From NCBI RefSeq assembly GCF_900114465.1, contig NZ_FOTD01000014.1:1-64000 (forward strand): DNA of 64,000 bases, read 5' to 3'. Below, piece after piece: positions 10,130-18,999 of the stretch (within the stretch, counting starts at the first letter, position 1; each line of letters begins with the position of its first letter). Both the position numbers and the translations under genes were made by a program. Source of the stretch: Trichococcus palustris (GTDB lineage: Bacteria; Bacillota; Bacilli; Lactobacillales; Aerococcaceae). The notes under the pieces were generated by a model. The model did not search any database, had not been told where the DNA came from, and saw nothing but the letters and a program-made list of their open reading frames with translations.

Positions 10130-12007
10130 ATGTGTGGTTTTGTTGGATATGTCCATGGATCGACTGCATGGAACCATCAGACTGTAATTGAAGGTATGAT
10201 GAATAGAATCATCCACCGCGGACCAGACAGCGGCGGCGTGTATTCTGATGATAAGGTAACTTTAGGCTTCCGTCGTTTAAGTATCATTGATTTATCCGAT
10301 AATGGAAAACAACCGATGTACAGCGAAGACGGAAATTTGATATTAGTATTTAATGGCGAAATCTTCAACTTCCAAGAGCTGCGTGAAGATTTGAAACAGA
10401 AAGGCTATCATTTCCATTCAAAAACGGACAGTGAAGTATTGATCTACGGCTACAAAGAATATGGCTATGACTTCGTTAAACAACTGCGCGGCATGTTTGC
10501 TTTTGCGATTTGGGATAAATTAAACGATACCATGTTCATTGCCCGTGATGGCTTCGGCATCAAACCGTTGTATTACACAACCAACACAACCGACGGCAGT
10601 CTGTTGTTCGGTTCCGAAATCAAGGCTTTCTTGTCCCATCCGGCATTCATCAAAGAAGTGAACCATGATGCATTGCGCCCGTATTTGACGTTGCAATACT
10701 CTTCCATGGACGAAACGTTCTTCAAGGGTGTCTATAAGTTGAAACCGGCTCACTATATGGTTTTAAAAGGGAACGATATCCATACCGTTGAGTATTGGGA
10801 CAAAAAATTCCATGCGGAAAACGGCACGTTGGAAAGCTATGTGGAAGAAGTCAAGGCAGTCATGGCTGACTCCGTCCGCGCCCATAAAATCAGTGATGTG
10901 AAGACCGGCGCCTTCCTATCCGGAGGCGTCGACTCAAGTCTGGTTACAGCTTTGATGAAACCGGAAAAATCTTTCTCGGTCGGCTTCTCCGAATACGAAA
11001 AAATGTTCAATGAAACGAACCAGGCAGCGGACCTTTCCAAAATACTGGGCATCGAAAATGTGCGCAAATATATTTCACCGGAAGAGGCATTCAAGGCGCT
11101 TCCTACCATCCAATACCACATGGATGAACCGCAATCGAACCCTTCTTCTGTGCCATTGTATTTCTTGGCCGAATTGGCTAAAAAAGATGTGACGGTTGTC
11201 CTGTCGGGTGAAGGTGCGGATGAAATCTTCGGCGGCTATTCTTGGTACGAACCTTCCAAGAAAATGGATTCCTACGAAAAAATCCCTTACGGATTGAGAA
11301 GGGGCGTCAGCAAACTGGCGCACAAACTTCCGAAGAATACCTTGACGAACTTCTTGGTCAAAGGCGGCCAAAAAGTGGAAGAGCGTTTCATCGGACAAGC
11401 CATCGTCTGGGATGAGGAAGAGGCTGTGGATATTCTGAAACCGGAATACAAAAACGGCCCTACCATCCGTTCCATCACGAAACCGATCTACGCACAAGTG
11501 AAGGATGCCGATGACGTGACGAAGATGCAATATCTTGATTTGAATCTTTGGATGCCTGGCGATATCCTGTTGAAAGCCGACAAGATGAGCATGGCCCATT
11601 CATTGGAACTGCGCGTTCCTTTCTTGGACAAAGAAGTGATGGAATTGGCAAAACGTATTCCATCAGACTACCGTGTCAACGAAATCGATACGAAATATGT
11701 ATTGCGGAGAGCAGCCGCTGACGTATTGCCGGAAGAATGGGCAAAACGTCCGAAACTGGGCTTCCCTACCCCAATCCGTCACTGGTTGCGTGAAGAAGGC
11801 TTCTATAACGAAGTCAGAAAAGCCTTCTCTTCCGACTACGCTGCCGAATTCTTCGATACGAAGAAACTGGTGCAAATCTTGGATGACAACTATACGAAGA
11901 AACTGGATTACGGCCGTCAAATCTGGACAGCCTATATCTTCCTGGTATGGTACAAACGCTTCTTCATCGATGAAACAGCTTTGGATGCGACAGCATTCGT
12001 AGCCTAA
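10130..12007 (+). CDS. asnB: Asparagine synthase (glutamine-hydrolysing)
   Basis: Makes asparagine from aspartate, glutamine and ATP; 625 residues, cytoplasmic. The N-terminal class-II glutaminase domain starts at the catalytic Cys2 (MCGFVGYVHG) and carries RIIHRGPDSGG and FNGEIFNFQELRE. The synthetase domain has the ATP pyrophosphatase loop FLSGGVDSSLV near residue 262 and the SGEGADEIFGGY segment. Length fits AsnB/AsnO of Bacillus. The start after AAGGAGTGG is fixed by the requirement for Cys2. It appears monocistronic: its own promoter region upstream and a terminator right after the stop. Confidence 0.95.
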   Translation: MCGFVGYVHGSTAWNHQTVIEGMMNRIIHRGPDSGGVYSDDKVTLGFRRLSIIDLSDNGKQPMYSEDGNLILVFNGEIFNFQELREDLKQKGYHFHSKTDSEVLIYGYKEYGYDFVKQLRGMFAFAIWDKLNDTMFIARDGFGIKPLYYTTNTTDGSLLFGSEIKAFLSHPAFIKEVNHDALRPYLTLQYSSMDETFFKGVYKLKPAHYMVLKGNDIHTVEYWDKKFHAENGTLESYVEEVKAVMADSVRAHKISDVKTGAFLSGGVDSSLVTALMKPEKSFSVGFSEYEKMFNETNQAADLSKILGIENVRKYISPEEAFKALPTIQYHMDEPQSNPSSVPLYFLAELAKKDVTVVLSGEGADEIFGGYSWYEPSKKMDSYEKIPYGLRRGVSKLAHKLPKNTLTNFLVKGGQKVEERFIGQAIVWDEEEAVDILKPEYKNGPTIRSITKPIYAQVKDADDVTKMQYLDLNLWMPGDILLKADKMSMAHSLELRVPFLDKEVMELAKRIPSDYRVNEIDTKYVLRRAAADVLPEEWAKRPKLGFPTPIRHWLREEGFYNEVRKAFSSDYAAEFFDTKKLVQILDDNYTKKLDYGRQIWTAYIFLVWYKRFFIDETALDATAFVA

Positions 12008-12019
12008 CGAGCCATCTTA

Positions 12020-12054
12020 ATGAGCCCCCGATACAATCGGGCGGCTCATTTTTT
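12020..12054 (+). terminator. Intrinsic terminator of asnB
   Basis: ATGAGCCCCCGAT pairs with ATCGGGCGGCTCAT around an ACA loop, followed by six T. Starts 13 bp after the asnB stop. Confidence 0.88.
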
Positions 12055-12158
12055 GCATCAGAATAAAAAGCCCTTTTCTGGGGTCGCTTATTGCTTTCTT
12101 ATCCTTGCATGGAAGTGTTATCATGGAGTTACAAAAATGATGAAAGAAGGTATAATAT

Positions 12159-12779
12159 ATGGCTAGAGTTTTAGTTATTCGCGCGCATCCTTTTGACAGC
12201 ACGGTTTCACGCTCCATGAAAGTATTGGATGCTTTCCTGGAGGAATACAAAGCGGTTAATCCTTACGACAGAATCAAGGATATGAATCTTTATGAAGTCG
12301 CCATCCCGGAAATCGATCGCGATCTGTTGACGGCTTGGAAAGAATTGTCGAAAGGAACTCTTTTCGATCAACTTACCTCCCGTCAGCAAGAAAAAGTGAC
12401 CCTTTTCAACCACTATACGGATGATTTTTTGTCAATGGATAAAATTATCATCGCTAATCCGTTATGGAACATGCATGTTCCGGCCCGCCTGAAGACTTGG
12501 ATCGACACGGTCACCGTAGCCGGCCAAACCTTCCGCTATACCGAATCTGGAGCAGTCGGTCTGGTCCCCGACAAGAAGCTGTTGCATATCCAGGCGAACG
12601 GCGGTGTTTTTGAAGGACGCGATCCGGCAAGCCAGTACATCAAGGGCATCTTCACCTTCTTAGGTATTGAAGATATCTCGCAATTATTTGTCGAGGGCAT
12701 GGATACCTATCCTGACCGGGCGGATGAAATCGTTGCGGCCGCCATCGAAAAAGCAAAGGAATTAGCGAAAACATTCTGA
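12159..12779 (+). CDS. azoR: FMN-dependent NADH-azoreductase / NAD(P)H quinone oxidoreductase
   Basis: A 206-residue flavodoxin-like AzoR (AcpD) enzyme that reduces quinones and azo compounds with NADH. The FMN phosphate site is at the N-terminus (VIRAHPFDSTVSRSMKVLDAFLEEY). ANPLWNMHVPARLKTWIDTVTVAGQTFRYTESG is the family's hallmark, followed by IQANGGVFEG. It starts at ATG 12159 after AGAAGG and stands alone between two terminators. The physiological substrate is unknown; quinone detoxification is the usual proposal. Confidence 0.9.
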   Translation: MARVLVIRAHPFDSTVSRSMKVLDAFLEEYKAVNPYDRIKDMNLYEVAIPEIDRDLLTAWKELSKGTLFDQLTSRQQEKVTLFNHYTDDFLSMDKIIIANPLWNMHVPARLKTWIDTVTVAGQTFRYTESGAVGLVPDKKLLHIQANGGVFEGRDPASQYIKGIFTFLGIEDISQLFVEGMDTYPDRADEIVAAAIEKAKELAKTF

Positions 12780-12809
12780 TAGCTTAAGCGAAAGGAATCT
12801 TTGAACGCG

Positions 12810-12855
12810 AAAAGGCAGCGCACAACCGTGATGATGGTTGTGTGCTGCCTTTTTC
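12810..12855 (+). terminator. Intrinsic terminator of azoR, possibly bidirectional
   Basis: AAAAGGCAGCGCACAACC pairs with GGTTGTGTGCTGCCTTTTT around GTGATGAT. The minus strand also ends in TTTT, so it may serve pgcA as well, 130 bp beyond its stop. Confidence 0.88.
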
Positions 12856-12987
12856 TTATTAAGTAATCGCGTGCCAAAAAGCTGACTCGGCGTGCGTTTA
12901 CAAATCGCTACAATTGTCAGGAACGACAAGCTTCGTGTTCGGGTCTAACGTTCCGAGTCAAAACGCTTTTCGTCAGACCTTTTTGGA

Positions 12988-14715
12988 TTATTCTGCCGTC
13001 AAAGTACGGATGCTTTTTTCGAAGGCTGCCACTTTTTCATCGACAGCGTCCTGGGAATCGGCTTTTGCACCGATGTAGAACTTGATCTTCGGTTCGGTTC
13101 CACTTGGACGGATAGCAATCCAACTGCCATCTATCAGGAAGTATTTCAACACGTCGGAGCTTGGCATATCGATGTTTTCCGTAGAGCCATCTTTGAATGT
13201 CTTCGTAGAGTTACCGAAGTCTTCGGTGATGTCAACAGCAATTCCAGCAAAATCTGCCGGCGTTTCTGTTCTGAATTTTGCCATCAAGGCTTTGATTTTT
13301 TCCGCACCAGTGATGCCGGACATCGTAACCGAGATGGTTTGTTCCTTATAGAAGCCATGTGTCTCGAAAAGTTCCACTAAGCCATCATATAGCGTTTGCC
13401 CTTTTTTCTTATAATAGGCAGCCACTTCGGCGATCAACACCAAAGCTTGGATGGCATCTTTGTCGCGGACGAAAGGCTTAGCCAAATAGCCGTAGCTTTC
13501 TTCGAAGCCGAAAAGGAATTCCTTGCTGTGGTCTTCTTCATATTGTTTGATTTTTTCAGCGATAAATTTGAATCCGGTCAACACATCCACCATATCCACA
13601 CCGTAAGATTTCGCGATGGCAGTAGGCAACTCGCTGGATACGATCGATTTCAACGCTGTTCCGTTGGCTGGTAATGTTCCCGCTTCTTTTTTCGCATGCA
13701 ACAGGTAATCCAGCATCAAGGAAGCGATTTGATTCCCGGTCAAGACGACATATTCGCCTTTCGCTTTTCTGACGGCTGCCCCCAGACGGTCGGCATCCGG
13801 ATCGGTTGCAACCAAAATGTCCGCATCCAATTCTGTACCAAGTTTGATGGCATATTCGAATGCACCAGGTTCTTCAGGGTTTGGCGATTTTACGGTCGAG
13901 AAATTCGGATCGGCTACAGCTTGCTCCGGAACGACATAGATGCCTTCAAATCCGGCATTTTTCAAAGCGCGTTCTCCCAACATTTGGCCAGTACCATGCA
14001 GCGGTGTGAAAACCAATTTCATTTCCTTGCTCATTTCATGGACAAGCGCAGCATCAACGGTAACGGTTTTGACATTTTCCAAATAAGGAGTATCAATATC
14101 TTCACCAAGGATGGTAATCAAGCCTTTTGCTTTCAATTCTGATTCATCCCCGACTGCAATCGTCAAAGGGTTTTCGATTGCTCTTACGTATTCGGTCAGA
14201 GCGTCTGCATCGGCAGGAGGCATCTGGCCGCCATCTTCTCCGTATACTTTGTAGCCGTTGTAAGAAGCCGGGTTGTGGCTGGCTGTAATCATGATGCCGG
14301 TCAAGGCATTCAAATGTCTGACAGCAAAAGATAATTCCGGTGTTGGACGAAGGCTTTCAAAGACAAATGCAGGGATGCCATGAGCACCCAATGTTTTTGC
14401 CGCTTCCATCGCAAATTCAGGCGATTGGTGTCTTGAATCGTAAGCGATTGCAACTCCGCGTTTCTTTTCTTCTTCGCCTTTTGCTTCCATTAGGCGAGCC
14501 AATCCTTCCGTCGCTTGTCGAACGGTGTAGATGTTCATGCGGTTGATGCCGACTCCCAAAACGCCGCGCATACCCGCAGTCCCGAATTCAAGCGGTGCGA
14601 AAAATGCATCTTTCAGAGCATCTTCCTTTCCCTCCAGCGCTTGTAATTCCTCTTTTAATTTAGGTTCTAATAAGGCAAAATTGTTCCATTGTTCAATGGT
14701 TTCTTTATAAGACAT
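12988..14715 (-). CDS. pgcA: Phosphoglucomutase / phosphomannomutase family enzyme (PgcA type)
   Basis: A 575-residue alpha-D-phosphohexomutase interconverting glucose 6-phosphate and glucose 1-phosphate. Four signatures are visible: EFGTAGMRG near the N-terminus, the phosphoserine loop ITASHNPASYNGYK, the metal loop ATDPDADRLG, and the C-terminal phosphate-binding RPSGTEPKIKFY. Glucose 1-phosphate feeds GalU, encoded 1.7 kb downstream, towards UDP-glucose for teichoic acid and glycolipid anchors. ATG 14715 gives the conserved MSYKE start; ATG 14721, two codons earlier, is equally placed relative to GAGGAAGGGAAG. Confidence 0.93.
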   Translation of the reverse strand: MSYKETIEQWNNFALLEPKLKEELQALEGKEDALKDAFFAPLEFGTAGMRGVLGVGINRMNIYTVRQATEGLARLMEAKGEEEKKRGVAIAYDSRHQSPEFAMEAAKTLGAHGIPAFVFESLRPTPELSFAVRHLNALTGIMITASHNPASYNGYKVYGEDGGQMPPADADALTEYVRAIENPLTIAVGDESELKAKGLITILGEDIDTPYLENVKTVTVDAALVHEMSKEMKLVFTPLHGTGQMLGERALKNAGFEGIYVVPEQAVADPNFSTVKSPNPEEPGAFEYAIKLGTELDADILVATDPDADRLGAAVRKAKGEYVVLTGNQIASLMLDYLLHAKKEAGTLPANGTALKSIVSSELPTAIAKSYGVDMVDVLTGFKFIAEKIKQYEEDHSKEFLFGFEESYGYLAKPFVRDKDAIQALVLIAEVAAYYKKKGQTLYDGLVELFETHGFYKEQTISVTMSGITGAEKIKALMAKFRTETPADFAGIAVDITEDFGNSTKTFKDGSTENIDMPSSDVLKYFLIDGSWIAIRPSGTEPKIKFYIGAKADSQDAVDEKVAAFEKSIRTLTAE

Positions 14716-14852
14716 TCTCATCTTCCCTTCCTCATTATTTTAATCATATTATAACATTCTTTATCATCAATTGAGTAGAAAATTAAAAGATACACAAAGA
14801 ATTCAAATATAATAATACAGCCATTCTTTTTATGGGCCTGCAGGGACAATAA

Positions 14853-14886
14853 AAACTGCAGCGCCCTTTATCGGATTCTGCAGTTT
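14853..14886 (-). terminator. Intrinsic terminator of trxB
   Basis: AAACTGCAG pairs with CTGCAGTTT, followed on the minus strand by TTTATTG; 18 bp past the trxB stop. Confidence 0.8.
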
Positions 14887-14903
14887 GGATATTTTTTCAG
14901 CTA

Positions 14904-15884
14904 TTATTCAATTGTTTCTGAAATTTTTTCGGTTGCTTGTGCTATTTCTTGCCTATCTTTCAACTCTTCGATATACGCGAAAGCTCGGTTGCCGGCTTCT
15001 CCACCGTCGCCGACTGCTGTAATGATTTGACGAAGCGCCTTCTTGCGCACATCCCCGATGGCATATATACCTGGTACGCTTGTTTCCATATGTTCGTTCG
15101 TAATGATCCAACCCTCTTCATCAGTAATGCCGAGGTCCAAGAACGCTTCCGATTGGGGAAGGATACCCACATAGATGAAGACGCCATCGATCGGTTTTTC
15201 CGTCAACTCATTCGTCTTCACGTTTTTGATGACGACCTTGTTTACCCTTTCCCCGTCGCCCTTGATTTCTTCCACGACGGAATCCCAGGTGATGTCTATT
15301 TTTTCATTCTTGAAAGCACGCTCCTGGATGATTTTTTGAGCGCGCAGCTTATCGCGGCGGTGCACGATGTTCACGTCGGCAAATTGGGTCAAGAAGATGC
15401 CTTCTTCAACCCCCGAGTCCCCTCCGCCTACAACGACCAGCTTCTTTTCCTTGAAGAACGCGCCGTCGCAGACTGCGCAATAAGAAACGCCGCGGCCATT
15501 GTATTCCGCTTCCCCGGGAACATCCAATTTGCGGTGCTTCGAACCAGTCGCAATGATGACGGTGCGCGTTTTGTATGATTTTTTGCCCGCCTCAACGATG
15601 CGGTAATCCCCATCAATGACGATCCGTTTTACACTGCCATACTTGTGCTCGGCACCGAATTGCATCGCACTTTCATACATCCTTTCGGAAAGTTCCGGGC
15701 CAAGAATCGATTTGAAGCCGGGATAATTTTCTACCTCAGCGGTGTTGTTCATTTCTCCCCCGGGTATGCCGTGTTCCAGCAATAATGTCGCTAAGTTCGA
15801 ACGGGATGCATACAACGCGGCGGTCATGCCGCCGGGGCCAGCTCCGATAATGATGACGTCATATATTTTTTCTTGTTGTTCCAT
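14904..15884 (-). CDS. trxB: Thioredoxin reductase
   Basis: NADPH-dependent flavoprotein that reduces thioredoxin; 326 residues from the chosen start. FAD site IIIGAGPGGMTAALYASRS is at about 11-29, redox pair C136-A-V-C139 in YCAVCDGAFF, NADPH site VVGGGDSGVEEG, and C-terminal FAD motif GIYAIGDVR. ATG 15884 after AAGGGAG matches the family N-terminus (MEQQEKIYDVIIIG). A nine-codon longer form from ATG 15911 has its own GGAGGG, which lies inside a small hairpin. A structured RNA and its terminator lie upstream. Confidence 0.94.
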   Translation of the reverse strand: MEQQEKIYDVIIIGAGPGGMTAALYASRSNLATLLLEHGIPGGEMNNTAEVENYPGFKSILGPELSERMYESAMQFGAEHKYGSVKRIVIDGDYRIVEAGKKSYKTRTVIIATGSKHRKLDVPGEAEYNGRGVSYCAVCDGAFFKEKKLVVVGGGDSGVEEGIFLTQFADVNIVHRRDKLRAQKIIQERAFKNEKIDITWDSVVEEIKGDGERVNKVVIKNVKTNELTEKPIDGVFIYVGILPQSEAFLDLGITDEEGWIITNEHMETSVPGIYAIGDVRKKALRQIITAVGDGGEAGNRAFAYIEELKDRQEIAQATEKISETIE

Positions 15885-15917
15885 ATTTTTTACTCCCTTT
15901 GTCTTTTTCATATTCCC

Positions 15918-15934
15918 TCCGGCGCATAACCGGA
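15918..15934 (-). promoter_or_regulatory. Hairpin covering the upstream trxB ribosome-binding site
   Basis: On the minus strand UCCGG pairs with CCGGA across UUAUGCG; the 3' arm is part of the CCGGAGGG ribosome site for ATG 15911. It would disfavour the longer start, leaving AAGGGAG for ATG 15884. Inferred from pairing only. Confidence 0.4.
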
Positions 15935-15998
15935 AATGATTTCTTCCTTAGTTTACATTCGAAAGGCCCCTAGGTCCACCTTTCTGCTCAACAAAGGA

Positions 15999-16045
15999 AA
16001 GGAGGGGGATGTAAATCATGCAGTATGATTTACATCTCCCCCCTT
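15999..16045 (-). terminator. Long stem-loop at the end of the galU-trxB intergenic RNA
   Basis: GGGGGAGATGTAAATCAT pairs with ATGATTTACATCCCCC around a 5-nt loop, one of the strongest stems in the window. On the minus strand TCCTTTCCTTTG follows, a broken U tract, so it may terminate or attenuate transcription before trxB. On the plus strand TTTATT follows. Confidence 0.65.
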
Positions 16046-16394
16046 TATTAAACATCTAGCAAAGTATAAATTGTATTGATATAAGAAACGCATCATGGCA
16101 GGTGTTTCACAGAATCCGAATCTGTTTGACGCCATCACATAATGTCTAGCGGTCCAAGCCTGCCTCTCGGAATAAAGATGAAGGGTCCTCTTGGCTCTGC
16201 GAGCCAAGACATACTGTTCGACTAACCTACTGACGCGGGAAGTCTCACAGCAATTGCGCTCTACGATGCTCATTTGCATGGGACTTTTAGGGATTCATCC
16301 CTTAGAGCCCCAGTATAAGGTGACCGGAGGGAAAGTTGCAGGGCCAGATTTCCTAAATTTCTGTCGATGCAGGGCGGGCTTGTCCCGCTTTTCT
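16046..16394 (-). ncRNA. Unidentified structured RNA between galU and trxB
   Basis: A 350-bp stretch with no credible protein but dense, mutually consistent pairing. (a) A 3-way junction at 16258-16308: GCUCUA/UAGAGC encloses hairpins 16289-16302 (AGGGA-UGAA-UCCCU) and 16266-16279. (b) A helix at 16212-16252: UGCUGU-GA-GACU with AGUC-GA-ACAGUA, containing a tandem G.A mismatch and a G.U. (c) CCGGU/ACUGG at 16310-16327 with a G.U. (d) CUUGGCUC-GCA-GAGCCAAG at 16190-16208. (e) GGCAGG/CCUGCC joining 16159-16164 to 16097-16102, enclosing ACAGA/UCUGU. (f) GCGGG/CCCGC at 16374-16388. The two G.U pairs become A.C mismatches on the plus strand, favouring the minus strand. It does not match tmRNA, RNase P, SRP or 6S RNA or common riboswitches as I remember them. 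Confidence 0.6.
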
Positions 16395-17288
16395 TTATTT
16401 TGCTGCGTCTTCTGCTGAAAGTTTCTCTGATAATTCAATCAGATAAGCCTTCAGTTTGTCTTTGATTTCAGGATGTTCCAATCCGTAGGCGATGCTTGTC
16501 GTCAAGAACCCGAATTTATCCCCTACATCATAGCGTTTGCCTTCGAAGCGTTTAGCGAATACGCGTTGCGTATGGTTCAATGTATCAATGGCATCCGTCA
16601 ATTGGATTTCGCCGCCGGCACCAGGATTTTGCTTTTCCAAAATGTCAAAAATTTCCGGTGTCAGCAGGTAGCGGCCAATGATCGCCAAATTGCTCGGAGC
16701 ATCTTCCGGTTTTGGTTTTTCGACAAATTTGCGCACGTTGAACAAGCCAGGCTCCAGTTCCTGATCGGGATCGATGATGCCGTATTTTGAGGTTTCTTCG
16801 TGAGGGACTTCCATCACGGCGATGTTGGAAGCATGGGTTCTCTCATAGGCATCCATCAATTGTTTTGTTAGAGGCACTTTATCCACCATCAAATCGTCTC
16901 CAAGCATGACCACAAAAGGTTCATCCCCAACAAAAGCTTTCGCTTGCAATACAGCATGACCTAAGCCCAACGGATAGGATTGGCGGACAAAATGGATACG
17001 CAGGCCGGTCGTTTCTTGAACCAGTTCAAGCAATTCCGTTTTCCCTTTTTCACGCAAGTTTGCTTCCAATTCAATATTCGAGTCAAAATGATCTTCGATG
17101 GGACGCTTGCTTTTCCCTGTTACGATCAATATATCTTCAATACCGGATGCGATCGCTTCCTCGACGATGAATTGGATGGTCGGTTTATCGACGATCGGCA
17201 ACATCTCTTTCGCCATCGCTTTCGTAGCCGGTAAAAAACGTGTCCCAAAACCGGCAGCTGGAATAACTGCTTTTCTTACTTTTTTCAT
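16395..17288 (-). CDS. galU: UTP-glucose-1-phosphate uridylyltransferase
   Basis: Makes UDP-glucose from UTP and glucose 1-phosphate; 297 residues, cytoplasmic. The nucleotide loop is at the N-terminus ([33 protein letters not shown]); further family blocks are [22 protein letters not shown] and [15 protein letters not shown]-glucose supplies glycolipid anchors of lipoteichoic acid and wall polysaccharides. Its ATG overlaps the gpsA stop by 4 nt (ATGA), closing the hprK-lgt-ppaX-gpsA-galU string. The stop codon lies right at the start of the structured RNA region, so transcription may run on into it. Confidence 0.95.
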   Translation of the reverse strand: MKKVRKAVIPAAGFGTRFLPATKAMAKEMLPIVDKPTIQFIVEEAIASGIEDILIVTGKSKRPIEDHFDSNIELEANLREKGKTELLELVQETTGLRIHFVRQSYPLGLGHAVLQAKAFVGDEPFVVMLGDDLMVDKVPLTKQLMDAYERTHASNIAVMEVPHEETSKYGIIDPDQELEPGLFNVRKFVEKPKPEDAPSNLAIIGRYLLTPEIFDILEKQNPGAGGEIQLTDAIDTLNHTQRVFAKRFEGKRYDVGDKFGFLTTSIAYGLEHPEIKDKLKAYLIELSEKLSAEDAAK

Positions 17289-18331
17289 ATCTCCTTGTTC
17301 CCCTTTTCCATAGTTTCTGAAGAGAGTTCCGCTTTTCCTTCGCGGAGCATCAGGTCTTCGATTACTTGTTTGACATCTGCTTTTTCATATAACACTTTAT
17401 AGATGGCTTCCGTGATCGGCATTTCAATGCCTTTTTCCTGGGCCAATTCATAGGCCGCCTTTGTCGTTGCGACCCCTTCGACGACCATCCCCATATTGTT
17501 CAGTACTTCATCCAAATCATGCCCTTTACCGATCAAGTCACCGGCACGCCAGTTCCGTGAGTGCACGCTGGTCCCCGTCACAATCAGATCGCCGACTCCG
17601 CTTAAGCCAAAAAAGGTCAACGGATCTGCCCCAAAGGCAACGCCTAAGCGGCTTATTTCGGCCAATCCGCGTGTCATCAACGCTGCTTTCGCATTGTCTC
17701 CATAACCAAGGCCATGGAGCGCTCCGGCCCCCACTGCGATGATGTTCTTCAAGGCAGCGCCTAATTCGACGCCGATGATGTCTGTATTTCTGTAGACTCT
17801 GAAATAATTATTCATGAATAGCTTTTGGACATAGCCAGCCGCCACTTGATTTTCGGATGCCGCCGTGATCGTCGTTATATCCTTCTTGGCCACTTCTTCC
17901 GCATGACTCGGTCCCGATAAGACAACCAGACTGTCGTATTTCTCAGCCGGAATCTCCTCCTGGATGATCACCGAAATCCGTTTATGCGAATCCTGTTCCA
18001 AACCTTTGCTGGCATGGACCAGATGCGGCTTGTTCTTGCCGTCCAAAAGGAGCGCCACTTGTTTGGCAACGGCACGGATAGCTTTTGTCGGCAATACGAA
18101 TACGATTGCTCCTGCCCCTTCCAGAGCCTTCTCAAGGTCTGTAAAGGCGATTATGGACTCGCTTAACACGACATCCGGCAAATAATGATGATTCGTATGT
18201 TTTTCATTTATTTCTTTTTGCTGTTCTGGGTCGTTTCCCCATAGTCGCACTTCATGCCCATTTTCATCCAGCACCATGGACAAGGCTGTCCCCCATGAAC
18301 CGGCACCTAAAACGGCTACTATTTCCTTCAT
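17285..18331 (-). CDS. gpsA: Glycerol-3-phosphate dehydrogenase [NAD(P)+]
   Basis: Reduces dihydroxyacetone phosphate to sn-glycerol 3-phosphate for phospholipid and lipoteichoic acid synthesis; 348 residues. Rossmann loop [15 protein letters not shown] is at the start, catalytic Lys region [30 protein letters not shown] in the middle. I placed the start at ATG 18331 after GGAAGGAAGA; the upstream in-frame extension overlaps ppaX and lacks conservation. It begins 17 nt after ppaX and overlaps galU by 4 nt, so it is part of the same operon. Confidence 0.95.
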   Translation of the reverse strand: MKEIVAVLGAGSWGTALSMVLDENGHEVRLWGNDPEQQKEINEKHTNHHYLPDVVLSESIIAFTDLEKALEGAGAIVFVLPTKAIRAVAKQVALLLDGKNKPHLVHASKGLEQDSHKRISVIIQEEIPAEKYDSLVVLSGPSHAEEVAKKDITTITAASENQVAAGYVQKLFMNNYFRVYRNTDIIGVELGAALKNIIAVGAGALHGLGYGDNAKAALMTRGLAEISRLGVAFGADPLTFFGLSGVGDLIVTGTSVHSRNWRAGDLIGKGHDLDEVLNNMGMVVEGVATTKAAYELAQEKGIEMPITEAIYKVLYEKADVKQVIEDLMLREGKAELSSETMEKGNKEI

Positions 18332-18348
18332 TCTTATCTTCCTTCCCA

Positions 18349-18999
18349 TTAACCTCTTCTGTTGGAAAGAATAAACTCTTCCAATTCTTTTGGATTTCCC
18401 ACAATTTTTGATGGATTGTAGGGCTTGATGAACGCTGTCGTTTTTTCGGACCAACCGACAAATACGCTGGCGACACCCGCGTTGTTGCCGGCAAGTATAT
18501 CATGGTGATTATCCCCAACCATGACCGATGTTTCTTTATCTGCCTTCAAAAGGTCCATCGCCAATAGCAGTGATTCCGGATTCGGTTTTGGATGGATAAA
18601 ATCTCCTGATCCAATGATCGTATCGAAGTACTCGGTAATCCCTAAAAGGTCCACGCCCTGTTTCAATACATCTTTCCGTTTTGTAGAGACGACGCCCATG
18701 CTGATGCCTTCCTGATGCAGTTTCTTGAGAAGCTCCTTGATCCCCGGGAAAATGCTGATCATCTCATCATGTTTTTCAAGCATCACTTCGCGGTAACGCG
18801 CAATCAATTCATCTTTTCGATTAAAATCCAATGTGCCGTATATCTCTTCCAAGCTGGGCCCATTAAATTGAGGCATATCGCTTTTTTGAAAGCGTCCCGG
18901 AAAATTCTCCTGCATCACGACAAAATGGGACTCGCTGATGAGTTGGTTGGAATCTGCGATTGTCCCGTCGAAATCAAACAAAACCGTTTTAAAAGTCAT
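18349..18999 (-). CDS. ppaX: Pyrophosphatase PpaX (HAD superfamily)
   Basis: A 216-residue HAD hydrolase with motif [11 protein letters not shown] (nucleophile Asp), motif [11 protein letters not shown], motif III K in HPKPNPES and motif [11 protein letters not shown]. In Bacillus PpaX hydrolyses the pyrophosphate released when HPr kinase/phosphorylase acts as phosphorylase, and the gene is linked to hprK and lgt as here. The start overlaps the lgt stop by one base (TAATG). A phosphoglycolate-phosphatase-like activity is the main alternative, but the gene context favours PpaX. Confidence 0.88.
   Translation of the reverse strand: MTFKTVLFDFDGTIADSNQLISESHFVVMQENFPGRFQKSDMPQFNGPSLEEIYGTLDFNRKDELIARYREVMLEKHDEMISIFPGIKELLKKLHQEGISMGVVSTKRKDVLKQGVDLLGITEYFDTIIGSGDFIHPKPNPESLLLAMDLLKADKETSVMVGDNHHDILAGNNAGVASVFVGWSEKTTAFIKPYNPSKIVGNPKELEEFILSNRRG

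Noticed and set aside
12890-12963. GACTCGG...CCGAGTC inverted repeat between azoR and pgcA as a functional element
   Set aside because: The arms are 7 bp with a loop of about 60 nt; no T tract or conserved partner was seen.
16016-16279. Minus-strand open frame of 87 codons in the galU-trxB spacer
   Set aside because: No ribosome site, odd composition, and it overlaps the dense RNA pairing; no recognisable protein motif.
16191-16418. Plus-strand open frame of 75 codons overlapping the galU end
   Set aside because: Antisense to galU and within the structured RNA; no ribosome site.
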